Positions 41,797-50,207 of a stretch of DNA of 64,000 bases are shown piece after piece; within the stretch, counting starts at the first letter, position 1, and each line of letters starts with the position of its first letter. The notes under the pieces are model-generated. The model did no database searches. It was not told the origin of the DNA and saw only the letters and a list, made by a program, of their open reading frames with translations. Source of the DNA: an uncultured Clostridia bacterium (GTDB taxonomy: Bacteria > Bacillota > Clostridia > Oscillospirales > Acutalibacteraceae); NCBI GenBank assembly GCA_947166625.1, contig CAMVEX010000008.1, forward strand, positions 37,164 to 101,163. Reading direction: 5' to 3'. Position numbers and translations under genes: made by a program.

Positions 41797-43293
41797 TCAG
41801 TCTATATCGGTTGAAAGCGCCTTGTCATAGAGCTCATATACTTCTTTTGAGGGCTCCTTGTCGATGAGCGAAACGATTATCGCCGCGACACAGCCTACGA
41901 TGAAACCGGGGACTATCTCATAAACGCCGGTCTTGCCGCTGAGGAAGATGAGCCAGAGTATATCCGTGAGAGCGCCGCAGACAACGCCTGCGATGGCGCC
42001 CTTGTATGTGAGACGCTTCCAGAAGAGTGAGAGGATGATGACCGGTCCGAAGGATGCGCCGAAGCCGCCCCATGCGTTTTCGACCAGATCCATAATGCCG
42101 CTTGCCGCTTCGGATTTGCTGCTCGCGATGAAAAAGGCGATAACTGCGATGATAAGCACGACGATTCTGCCGACCCAAAGCGTCTCTTTATCGGAGGCAT
42201 TCTTTCTGATAACGGGTCTGTAAATATCGCTCGTGAATGATGAGGAGGCGACGAGAAGCTGTGAATCCGCCGTGCTCATTGCCGCCGCTATTACAGCGGA
42301 GAGAAGTATGCCGGCGATAAAGGGCGGGAAGAGCTCGGTGCAGTAGATAAAGATCCTCTCCTGCATACCGTTTGCAAGAAGCTCCTCGGCGTAGAGCGCT
42401 CTGCCGAGAATGGCGATCGCTATAGCGGCGCCCAGCGAGAGAACGACCCATATAATGCCTATCGTTGCGGATTTCTTGATGGTCTTTGCATTTTTGGCAG
42501 ACATGAATCTTACAAGGATGTGGGGCATACCGAAGTAGCCGAGACCCCAGCCGAGGCCCGAGATAATATCCTGCCAGCTCGCGGTGAAGGGGTTGGGGTT
42601 GAAGCCGCTCATGGTGCCGTCCTGCATTGCGTATTCGGCGGTGACCTTCGCAAAGCTGTAGCCGTCGTTATTGACTATGATAATGGGAACGGCAAGCAGA
42701 GCCACGAGCATCATAAGCCCCTGGAAAAAGTCGGTCCAGCAGACCGCCTTGAAGCCGCCCAGGAAGGTGTAAGCAATGAGAATAACAGCGAAGATTATGA
42801 GCGCCTTATCCTCGGGGATTGACGGGAGGACCTTGTGGAACACCTTTGCGCCCGCGGAAAAGCTCGACGCAACATAAACGGTGAAGCAAACGAGGAAGAT
42901 TATCGCGCATATAATCTGAAGCGCCTTGCCCTCCTCAAGGAACCTGTTTTTGAAATACTGCGGGATGGTGATGGAATCATTTGCCGCTGCCGAGAATTTG
43001 CGGAGCCTCGATGCCACAAATATCCAGTTTGCGGCGGTGCCTATGGCGAGGCCGAGACCTATCCATACCTTGCCCATGCCGAAGGCGAGGATGCTGCCGG
43101 GGAAGCCCATGAGCAGCCAGCCGCTCATATCTGAGGCCTGCGCGCTCAGAGCGGTGACCCAGGGACCCATTGAGCGCCCGCCGAGGAAGTAATCCTTTTC
43201 GTTTCCGTTTTTACTTTTGATGAAGAAAATAATACCTATCACAAGTATCAACACAAAATACAGTATGAAGGCAAGTATCTGTGCGTTAATCAT
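41797..43293 (-). CDS. putP: Sodium/proline symporter
   Basis: 498 residues from ATG at 43293 (AAGGAGGG); the frame extends upstream without a site. Sodium:solute symporter with about 13 helices. Family landmarks are SKNGNEKDYFLGGRSMGPWV, TALSAQASDMSGWLLMG (Na+ and substrate site near residues 55-60), a motif RMSAKNAKTIKKSATIG-like segment (RFMSAKNAKTIKK), and AAAMSTADSQLLVASS. This pattern is that of PutP rather than the pantothenate or glucose branches. Proline uptake for osmotic or nutritional use is expected. Confidence 0.9.
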   Translation of the reverse strand: MINAQILAFILYFVLILVIGIIFFIKSKNGNEKDYFLGGRSMGPWVTALSAQASDMSGWLLMGFPGSILAFGMGKVWIGLGLAIGTAANWIFVASRLRKFSAAANDSITIPQYFKNRFLEEGKALQIICAIIFLVCFTVYVASSFSAGAKVFHKVLPSIPEDKALIIFAVILIAYTFLGGFKAVCWTDFFQGLMMLVALLAVPIIIVNNDGYSFAKVTAEYAMQDGTMSGFNPNPFTASWQDIISGLGWGLGYFGMPHILVRFMSAKNAKTIKKSATIGIIWVVLSLGAAIAIAILGRALYAEELLANGMQERIFIYCTELFPPFIAGILLSAVIAAAMSTADSQLLVASSSFTSDIYRPVIRKNASDKETLWVGRIVVLIIAVIAFFIASSKSEAASGIMDLVENAWGGFGASFGPVIILSLFWKRLTYKGAIAGVVCGALTDILWLIFLSGKTGVYEIVPGFIVGCVAAIIVSLIDKEPSKEVYELYDKALSTDID

Positions 43294-43621
43294 AAAAACC
43301 CTCCTTAAAGAACTAAAATACCCCGTCAGTATATCACTAAGCAAACAAGAATGAAACACAGAACGCAGTATAGAATAATATTGATATATTGATCGCATTA
43401 TATTTGTAAACATCTTGAAAATAAAAGGAATTTGTATAAATAATAAACAAGAATGAAATCAAAATAAAAAGTAACCGTTTCAAAAAAATATTGCGTTTTA
43501 TGCTGAAAAAAAGGCTTCGCTTCGGCAGGGTGAATTTCAAGGCTTTACATATTTGTAAAAATATGGTATTATATAAAAGAATATCGGCGGTTTCGTAAGA
43601 TGTATTCAAGGAGATAAAGAT
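43294..43621. other. AT-rich spacer between putP and the GDSL gene
   Basis: 328 bases without a supported gene. AAACAAGAATGAAA occurs twice in direct orientation (43343-43356 and 43444-43457). A minus-strand frame inside is only AT-rich noise. The promoter of the GDSL gene lies at its right end. Confidence 0.6.
43544..43572 (+). promoter_or_regulatory. Promoter of the GDSL hydrolase gene
   Basis: TTTACA (43544-43549), exact 17-base spacer, TATTAT (43567-43572), 49 bases before the ATG. Confidence 0.65.
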
Positions 43622-44464
43622 ATGAAAATCTGTAAAAAAATGATTGCGGTTTTTGCACTCATAATGATAATCGCGGGTGTGTTCGCTCCGGCGGCCTCTG
43701 CGGCGGGCGCAAAGAATTATGTGCTTCTCGGTGATTCCATAGCCTACGGGCAGGGCATAGCCAATTCGCAGGATGCCTGCTACGGCAGGATAGTCGCAAA
43801 CACAAACGGATACAACTACGCCAATTATTCCGTGGACGGCTACACCTCGGGCGCCCTGCTCAAATATCTCGATGTGGATTTTGTGGCGGCGGGAGTGCGC
43901 AAGGCTAATATAATTCAGATTTCAATCGGCGGCAACGATTTTCTCACCTCAAATATGCTTGTCCTGCTCATTGCGGGCAAGCTCGGCATTGACGCCCCGT
44001 TTGATTCGATAGGAAGCAAATTCAGCGAAAATTTCAGCGCGATAATTTCAAAGATACGCTCTCTCAATTCCTCGGCAAAGATACTCGTTCAGACGGTCTA
44101 TAATCCTGCCGACGGCATTTTTTCCGATGTTTATCAAAAGGGAGCAGATACGATAAATAATGCGATAAGAGGTTATCTCTCATCCCATAAGGGCGCGTTT
44201 TCCATAGTGGATGTGGCCTCCGCCTTCGCTGGTCACGCGGGCGAATATATCGCGGCGGATACCATCCACCCCAATTCAAAGGGAAACCTTGTGATAGCTC
44301 AGGTAACTCTCAAAAAGCTCAGGGATCTCGGGCTCGGCTCAAAAACCGTCCCCGTGATTAAGACCGAGGCTATCGACTGGACGGGCTCCGGCAGCTCAAA
44401 GGCCGGCATTTTCAGCTATTTTACAAAACTGTTTTCAAAATATATGGGCATTCTTTTCAGCTAA
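43622..44464 (+). CDS. Secreted SGNH/GDSL-family hydrolase
   Basis: 280 residues. A signal peptide ends near AAGAKN. The catalytic triad motifs are GDSIAYG (Ser39), GGND block and DTIHPN (Asp and His). This family cleaves acetyl or acyl esters on polysaccharides or lipids; the substrate is not predictable. The C-terminal 50 residues end in a Phe/Lys-rich amphipathic tail (FSYFTKLFSKYMGILFS), similar in kind to the protein at 38499. AAGGAG precedes ATG. Followed after 15 bases by murD. Confidence 0.9.
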   Translation: MKICKKMIAVFALIMIIAGVFAPAASAAGAKNYVLLGDSIAYGQGIANSQDACYGRIVANTNGYNYANYSVDGYTSGALLKYLDVDFVAAGVRKANIIQISIGGNDFLTSNMLVLLIAGKLGIDAPFDSIGSKFSENFSAIISKIRSLNSSAKILVQTVYNPADGIFSDVYQKGADTINNAIRGYLSSHKGAFSIVDVASAFAGHAGEYIAADTIHPNSKGNLVIAQVTLKKLRDLGLGSKTVPVIKTEAIDWTGSGSSKAGIFSYFTKLFSKYMGILFS

Positions 44465-44479
44465 GGAGACATTTCCGAA

Positions 44480-45823
44480 ATGGATTTCACAGATAAAAAA
44501 GTTCTTGTAATAGGCCTTGCCAGAAGCGGCATGGGCGCAATAAAAGTCCTTCACAAACTCGGCGCGAAGATAACTCTCTCCGAGTCAAAGCCGAGGAGCG
44601 AGATAAAAGAGGCGGACACTCTCGAAAAAATGGGCGTTGAGATAGCCGATCAAAGCATGGAGGTATTTGAGCGCGATTATTCTCTCGCGGTCAAAAATCC
44701 GGGAGTCCCCTACAGAGCTCCCATGATATTGAAGCTTGAGGAGAGAGGGATACCCGTTATCACGGAGATAGAGCTTGCTTATCAGGTGGCGAAGCCCCAG
44801 CATTTCGCGGCGATAACCGGCTCAAACGGCAAGACCACCACCAGCACCCTGCTCTATGAGATACTTCACAGGGCATACGGCGAAAAAGCGCATCTTTGCG
44901 GAAATATCGGCATCGCTCTGTGTGAAATAATCATGGAACATAATCTTATGGAGGAATCCGGCCATTATTTCGCGCTTGAGGTCTCAAACTTCCAGCTTGT
45001 GAATATTGATAAATTCAAGCCCGAGGTCGCGACCATCCTCAATCTCAGCCCTGACCATGTCGATTTTATGGGCTCGCTCGATAACTACTATAAATCCAAA
45101 ACGGAAGTTTACCGCAATATGGATAAGGATGATGAATTCATCCTCAATACAGACGATGAGACGCTGCTTGAATATACCCGCCGCTATCCGATAGGCTGCC
45201 GCGTCAATTCATTCAGCCTTGACAGAGACGATACCGATTCATTCATCAAAGACGGTTTCATTTATGTCAAGGGCGAAAAGGTATTGCCCGTCTCCGCCGT
45301 CAAAATAGTCGGCAAGCATAATTTACAGAATGTGACGGCGGCGGTATGCGCCGCAAAGGCTCTCGGAGTTTCAAACGAGATCATCAACGAGGCTGTTTCG
45401 TCATTCAAGGGCGTTGAGCACAGGATCGAATTTGTCCGCGAGCTTGACGGAGTTAGATATTATAATGATTCAAAAGGCACCAATCCCGACGCGACGATAA
45501 CCGCCGTCAAATCCTTTGATAAAGGCGTTATTCTGCTTGTGGGCGGATTTGAAAAAGGTCTGTCGATGGACGATCTTAAAAAGAATCTCGGCTCGGTCAA
45601 AAAGGTCATCGGTTACGGAGTATGCGGGCCGAGGCTTGTCAAAGAGCTTGTCGGCGACGACGGGATCCTTGTAACAAATCTTGAAGAAGCGACCGCCGAG
45701 GCTCGCAGGATCGCTAAGCCCGGCGATACGGTCCTTCTCTCACCCACAACGAGTTCATTCGATCAATACAGCGGATTTGAAGAGCGCGGAGATCATTTCA
45801 AAAAAATCGTCAACTCATTCTGA
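44480..45823 (+). CDS. murD: UDP-N-acetylmuramoyl-L-alanine--D-glutamate ligase
   Basis: 447 residues, cytoplasmic enzyme adding D-Glu to UDP-MurNAc-L-Ala in peptidoglycan precursor synthesis. Start MDFTDKKVLVIGLARSGMGA, P-loop GSNGKTTT (114-121), Mg/ATP motifs LNLSPDHVDFMGS and YNDSKGTNPDAT, and the terminal domain LLSPTTSSFDQY. Normal length. It lies outside a mraY-murG cluster and just after the GDSL hydrolase gene, with AAGGAGAC upstream. Confidence 0.97.
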   Translation: MDFTDKKVLVIGLARSGMGAIKVLHKLGAKITLSESKPRSEIKEADTLEKMGVEIADQSMEVFERDYSLAVKNPGVPYRAPMILKLEERGIPVITEIELAYQVAKPQHFAAITGSNGKTTTSTLLYEILHRAYGEKAHLCGNIGIALCEIIMEHNLMEESGHYFALEVSNFQLVNIDKFKPEVATILNLSPDHVDFMGSLDNYYKSKTEVYRNMDKDDEFILNTDDETLLEYTRRYPIGCRVNSFSLDRDDTDSFIKDGFIYVKGEKVLPVSAVKIVGKHNLQNVTAAVCAAKALGVSNEIINEAVSSFKGVEHRIEFVRELDGVRYYNDSKGTNPDATITAVKSFDKGVILLVGGFEKGLSMDDLKKNLGSVKKVIGYGVCGPRLVKELVGDDGILVTNLEEATAEARRIAKPGDTVLLSPTTSSFDQYSGFEERGDHFKKIVNSF

Positions 45824-45857
45824 GGCCTGATCCAACTATTTTTACGGAGATGATAAT

Positions 45858-46577
45858 ATGCTTGTCCCGTTGATATTCACCTGCATAGGCGCGATCCTTC
45901 TCGGCGTATTCTGCTTCAAGAGGATAAAGGGCAGTTCTCCCACCGTGGCGATGATAAAGGCGCTTGTATCAATCTGCTTTATCGCTACGGCGCTCACCTC
46001 CATTGCGTTTACGGATTTTGATATGAAGCATATCAGATTCGGGCTTTGGGTAGTGATGGGCCTTATCTTCGGGATGCTCGGCGATATCGCTCTCGATCTC
46101 AAATACGCCCACCGCAAATCATCCGATCAATACACTTACGCGGGCTTTATCTCATTCCTGGCAGGGCACGTAATGTATGATATAGCGATGATAAGCGAAA
46201 TGTATATCAGGGGCAACAAATGGCATCTGATAGTGCCGGCGATTATATGCGCCGTTATTACGGTATTCATCAGATTTTCCGAAAAGCCGCTCAAGGTCAA
46301 TTACGGCAAATTCAGATGGATAGTGGTGCTTTACAGCCCGGTGCTGTTTTCGATCCTCGTGCTGTCGGGCTCGCTCGCGTGGCTCCATTCGTGGAAGAAT
46401 ATAGGGCTCGATATGATATTCGGCGGCTCGGTATTTTTCGCTCTCTCGGATCTCATCCTCAACGGCACCTATTTCGGCGAGGGCAAAAACAGACCGGTCG
46501 ATATAGTGACAAACCATGTGACCTATTACATAGCGCAGTTTGCGATAGCGCTGTCGCTGTGTTTTATCGGTAAATAA
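45858..46577 (+). CDS. YhhN/TMEM86-family lysoplasmalogenase-like membrane protein
   Basis: 239 residues, about eight hydrophobic helices. Family signature elements are GMLGDIALDL near residues 74-83, LAGHVMYDIAM and SDLILNGTY, the conserved acidic and His residues of the YhhN family. Human TMEM86B hydrolyses lysoplasmalogens; the bacterial role is not settled. It follows murD after 34 bases with ACGGAG as ribosome site, so it may share that transcript. Confidence 0.85.
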   Translation: MLVPLIFTCIGAILLGVFCFKRIKGSSPTVAMIKALVSICFIATALTSIAFTDFDMKHIRFGLWVVMGLIFGMLGDIALDLKYAHRKSSDQYTYAGFISFLAGHVMYDIAMISEMYIRGNKWHLIVPAIICAVITVFIRFSEKPLKVNYGKFRWIVVLYSPVLFSILVLSGSLAWLHSWKNIGLDMIFGGSVFFALSDLILNGTYFGEGKNRPVDIVTNHVTYYIAQFAIALSLCFIGK

Positions 46578-46683
46578 AGGGAACGCAAAGGGCTTTTCAA
46601 TTTCGCCCGTTCCCCTCAAACGGCTCCGGAAGAGTCCGCAATCCGGCGGAATTCGGAAGAAGCCACAGTAAGAAAGGATTTTT

Positions 46684-48024
46684 ATGGAACAGATAATCTC
46701 AATTCTCATGACCTTGCTCATGGCGTTTATGAATCTCATATCGGCGTTTATGGGCAATATCGGAGGAGAAACCAAAAAGCTTGAATTCTCCTGGCCTGTC
46801 GGCACAGAAAGCAGAATTCAGACCGCCTATGAAGAGGGCAAACATGACGGAATAGATATTGTCCTCACCAAAGGCACCACCGAGGGCTCGCAGATCCTCG
46901 CGGCGGCGGACGGTACTGTCGCGGCGGCGGTAAAGGGAGATAAAACTCTCGGCAACTACCTCATCGTCGATCACACTTCCGTTCAGACCATCTATGCAAA
47001 CTGCGCGGAGCTCAACTATGCGACGGGCACCCCGGTTTCAAAGGGTCAGGTCATCGGTACCATCGGCAAATCCGCAGGCACATCCTCGGCGTATCTCCAT
47101 TTTGCCGTTCAGGAAAAACAGGCGGACGGCACTTATAAAAAGGCGGACCCCGCAAAATATGTCACCTGCCCGTATGCGAGCGAGGGGAGCAAGACCAGCG
47201 GCACCTTCACCTTTAAGGTTTACGGCTGGGGTCACGGCGTGGGAATGAGCCAGGAAGGCGCGATCGCCATGGCAAAGCAGGGCAAGACCTATAAAGAGAT
47301 AATCACTCATTATTATCCCGGGGTGACCGTAGCGGCGGATCCCGACACTCCCGCAACGGTGAATAAGCCCGGCGTAGGCACCGTTGCGCTGCTTGAATTC
47401 ATTTGCAGGACCGTCGCTCAGGAGATCGGCCCTTCATCGCCCACAGAGGCTCTCAAAGCGCAGGCGGTGGCGGCGTATTCATTCTCTCAGGCAAACAACA
47501 CCTATGAGAATCAGTCTTATAACACATCCTATAAATATTCAGGCACAAATCTCGAAAAAGCGGTCATGTCCGTGCTCGGTATGAGCAAGACTACGGATAA
47601 GCCGAAGGCTCAGTGCGCCTATTACGGCGGCAAGCCCGCAAACACCGTTTATTTCGCCTCATCGGCAGGCAAGACCACCTCATCAAAGAGCGTTTGGGGC
47701 GGCGAAATAGCCTATCTCTGCGGCGGAGTATCAAGCCCGGAGGAGGTTCCCGTTCAGACCGTTACCTACACCTCCGCCGAGATGAGAAAACTTCTCGAGA
47801 ATTATGCCACGACTCATAACAAGACCCTGAATCTCGGCTCAAACCCCATGACCTGGATCATCATCAAATCCCACGATTCGGCAAGGGGCAAAAACTGCGG
47901 ATATGTTGAAAAAATCAGCTTCGGCGGTATTGAGCTTATGGGCGCGTCATTCCGCACGGCGGTAGTCAAATACGCCTTCAAATCCCATTGCTTTGAATTC
48001 ACCTACACGCCCGACCCGGCGTAA
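46684..48024 (+). CDS. Degenerate LytM (M23) domain fused to a permuted SpoIID-type domain
   Basis: 446 residues. Residues 1-24 form an N-terminal membrane anchor. Residues 40-145 are an M23/LytM fold: HxxxD is kept (His54, Asp58), but the HxH motif reads YLH and the usual YAH reads YAN, so peptidase activity is doubtful. Residues ~175-430 are SpoIID-like, but WGHGVGMSQEGA (182-193), normally C-terminal, precedes VAQEIG (Glu247) and EALKAQAVAA (255-264), normally N-terminal: a circular permutation. SpoIID cuts peptidoglycan glycan strands. Probable wall-remodelling enzyme. Confidence 0.8.
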   Translation: MEQIISILMTLLMAFMNLISAFMGNIGGETKKLEFSWPVGTESRIQTAYEEGKHDGIDIVLTKGTTEGSQILAAADGTVAAAVKGDKTLGNYLIVDHTSVQTIYANCAELNYATGTPVSKGQVIGTIGKSAGTSSAYLHFAVQEKQADGTYKKADPAKYVTCPYASEGSKTSGTFTFKVYGWGHGVGMSQEGAIAMAKQGKTYKEIITHYYPGVTVAADPDTPATVNKPGVGTVALLEFICRTVAQEIGPSSPTEALKAQAVAAYSFSQANNTYENQSYNTSYKYSGTNLEKAVMSVLGMSKTTDKPKAQCAYYGGKPANTVYFASSAGKTTSSKSVWGGEIAYLCGGVSSPEEVPVQTVTYTSAEMRKLLENYATTHNKTLNLGSNPMTWIIIKSHDSARGKNCGYVEKISFGGIELMGASFRTAVVKYAFKSHCFEFTYTPDPA

Positions 48025-48040
48025 AACACAGAATATTTTA

Positions 48041-48072
48041 AGCGCAGACGGTTTTCCGCCTGCGCTGTTTTT
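48041..48072 (+). terminator. Terminator of the LytM-SpoIID gene
   Basis: AGCGCAG-A-CGG pairs with CCG-C-CTGCGCT around TTTT (48041-48066), one mismatch, followed by GTTTTTAT. Confidence 0.85.
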
Positions 48073-48091
48073 ATATATTGCTTTTAAGTTA

Positions 48092-49168
48092 TCAGGGCAT
48101 TTTTCCGTTTATGAGAAGCTCAATGCCCTGCGCGATGAGATAGGGGAGCTCGAGCAGACCGAATATGAGCTGAACGAAACGCACGGCAGTCCATCCGATC
48201 TCTTTGAGATTGAGCAGGAATTCGTTTTCTTTCTCGGGCTCGGTCAGATTTTCGGGGACGGCTTCGCTGCCCGTTACGGTGTAATTGAATTCGGTGAGCA
48301 TGGGGTTATGATCCGTGTATTTCTCGCCGTTTTCGCCGGTAAGAGGCGGCACGGTCTTTGAAACAGGCTCCAGGGTCATATAATCGCCGCTTCTGTAAAG
48401 AACTCTGTCGAGATCATCGCCCTCGACCTCGTGATCGAAATCGGGATCGTTGAAATCCGTGATGCCGTTATTATAAACCTCTGCCCACACATCTTTAAGC
48501 CCCGTGGGCTCCATAAGATTGGTCACGATATCGTCCTTGAGATTTCTCTTGAATTTGAAATTGAAATCTCCGAGAACTATCAGCGCCCTGCCGTCATTGA
48601 GGTTTTTATTTATATATTCGGCGAGTTGCTTGAAATTATCTCTCCTGCAAGCCACCGAGAGAGGCTCATAGCCCGCGTCGCAGTGAAGGGTGATCACATT
48701 GATATAAACGCCGGGCTCAAGCTCCATAAGGCAGTAGATAAAGCCTTTGTTTGAGAGGGCGTCGGTAGAGCCGGAAAGGTTGCCGAATTCTTTATTCCAA
48801 TTAACTCTTTCAAAATTGTAGAGCTTGTGTTTTGAGAATGCGTTGAGCCCCTGACCCTGAGCCAGACCGCCGCTGTTTGCCGAGCGGTAAGGGTAGTTTT
48901 CCATCTGAGCGGCAAGGTATTTGTGGCCGTTGAAATCCTCTTCAACGCCGATGAAATCCGCATCCACGCCGTTGAGAAGGGCGCCGATCTTTGCCGCGCG
49001 GTCATTGGTGGAGGTATAGACGCTGCCCTGGAAATTGCCGACGAGCGGTATCCCGGACACATTGTATGCGATCATCTTCAGAGTGCCGCTGCCGCCCTCT
49101 GCCGAGGATGTGACCGCCAGGGGGAGCATTATCAGAGCGGATAAAATAATACAAAGCACTTTTTTCAT
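48092..49168 (-). CDS. Secreted endonuclease/exonuclease/phosphatase-fold protein
   Basis: 358 residues from ATG at 49168. A signal peptide ends near VTSSAEGG. EEP-fold motifs are MIAYNVSGIP, GVEEDFNGHKY (Glu metal ligand), VITLHCDAG, VLGDFNFKF and TDHNPMLTEF, as in sphingomyelinase-like and other secreted phosphodiesterases. The C-terminal 50 residues hold a hydrophobic amphipathic segment (VRFVQLIFGLLELPYLI). Substrate could be a phospholipid headgroup or extracellular nucleic acid. Confidence 0.82.
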   Translation of the reverse strand: MKKVLCIILSALIMLPLAVTSSAEGGSGTLKMIAYNVSGIPLVGNFQGSVYTSTNDRAAKIGALLNGVDADFIGVEEDFNGHKYLAAQMENYPYRSANSGGLAQGQGLNAFSKHKLYNFERVNWNKEFGNLSGSTDALSNKGFIYCLMELEPGVYINVITLHCDAGYEPLSVACRRDNFKQLAEYINKNLNDGRALIVLGDFNFKFKRNLKDDIVTNLMEPTGLKDVWAEVYNNGITDFNDPDFDHEVEGDDLDRVLYRSGDYMTLEPVSKTVPPLTGENGEKYTDHNPMLTEFNYTVTGSEAVPENLTEPEKENEFLLNLKEIGWTAVRFVQLIFGLLELPYLIAQGIELLINGKMP

Positions 49169-49266
49169 ATAAACACTTCTTTCCCAAAAGAATGAATTTA
49201 TTATAGCAACAAAAAAGCGCTTGTGCAAGATAAAACGCGCAACAAACAAAATATTTTCCTGCGGTA

Positions 49267-49296
49267 TTGACCTGAAAGATTGTCAGGTGATAAAAT
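49267..49296 (+). promoter_or_regulatory. Promoter with palindromic operator before the zinc-ribbon membrane protein
   Basis: TTGACC (49267-49272), 18-base spacer, TAAAAT (49291-49296). ACCTGA and TCAGGT (49270-49288) form an inverted repeat across the spacer, where a bound regulator would control RNA polymerase. Confidence 0.55.
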
Positions 49297-49349
49297 AAAA
49301 TACACGATACGATCAGCGTATATGGATTTGAGAAGGAGGTTTTGATGAA

Positions 49350-50207
49350 ATGGCATCCTGCCCAAAATGCAACGGGCGCCTTCGCCTGACGGATTGGCGA
49401 CAGACCTGCCCGCACTGCTCGGTAAATCTTGTCTATTACAAATCAAATGAGAAACTCCTTGATGACAGCGAGAGAGCCGAGATAGAGCATGCGCGCACCC
49501 AGCCTTCCATTGACAGAGGAAAAGCCGCTTATGCAGGCTCGCCCCTCGCGATAGTGAGGCTCATCCTGACTATACTGCCCTCGGTCACTCTGCTTATACC
49601 GTTCGCGCGATTAAACGGCGCCGGAGGAAGCAAGCTTGTCAATCTGATAACAGTGATAAATTATATAAGAGAGTCCGGCACCGATTCGCTTCTCGCCAAT
49701 GTGACAAAGGATTATCTTGCGGCGGCTCTCGCTCTTGCGGCGGTCAGCGCGGCCATGTTTCTCATAAACGGAATTTTTCTCATAGCTTCGCTCGGTAAAC
49801 ACGGAAGGGGGAGGACCCTGGCTCTGTATTCATTCACCTTCCTGCTCGCTCTCGGAGCCGTATTCTGCCTGATAAAAGGCGGCGGCCCCGGGGTATTCAC
49901 CTCATCATACACTTCCGTTTCGGTGATGCCGGGGGCGTTTGTTTACCTCGCGGCTGAGTTTGCGGCGCTGCTGATAAATATCGTTTATTACGCAAAAAAG
50001 ATACCTGTCAAATACACTCCCTGCCTTATCGGAGGGCTGCCCAAAGAGAAATACTATGAGTATGTAAACGCGGGGATGTCGATAGAGCAGATAAGAAGAA
50101 AAATGCTTGTAGCTCTTGCCGAAATGCAGGAGGAATACGATAAAAAAATCGAAACCGAAGAAGCGAAAAAGGCGGCTGAAAGAGGGGTGAGAGCAGATGG
50201 CGGCTAA
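49350..50207 (+). CDS. Zinc-ribbon membrane protein
   Basis: 285 residues. N-terminal zinc ribbon CPKCNGRLRLTDWRQTCPHC, two CxxC pairs, then four or five membrane helices (LAIVRLILTILPSVTLLIPF; LAAALALAAVSAAMFLINGI; LALYSFTFLLALGAVFCLI; FVYLAAEFAALLINIVYYA) and a charged helical C-terminus. AGGAGG precedes ATG. The next gene, a GPH transporter, starts inside its end (11-base overlap), so they are translated together and may work together. Function unknown. Confidence 0.8.
   Translation: MASCPKCNGRLRLTDWRQTCPHCSVNLVYYKSNEKLLDDSERAEIEHARTQPSIDRGKAAYAGSPLAIVRLILTILPSVTLLIPFARLNGAGGSKLVNLITVINYIRESGTDSLLANVTKDYLAAALALAAVSAAMFLINGIFLIASLGKHGRGRTLALYSFTFLLALGAVFCLIKGGGPGVFTSSYTSVSVMPGAFVYLAAEFAALLINIVYYAKKIPVKYTPCLIGGLPKEKYYEYVNAGMSIEQIRRKMLVALAEMQEEYDKKIETEEAKKAAERGVRADGG

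Noticed and set aside
43337..43609. Minus-strand 90-codon hydrophobic frame
   Set aside because: Composition follows the AT-rich spacer (Phe/Ile/Leu), no ribosome site, and it overlaps the GDSL promoter.
46578..46683. Possible terminator after the YhhN gene (GGGAACG...CGTTCCC)
   Set aside because: The arms pair, but the loop is long and no T run follows, so it was not listed as a terminator.
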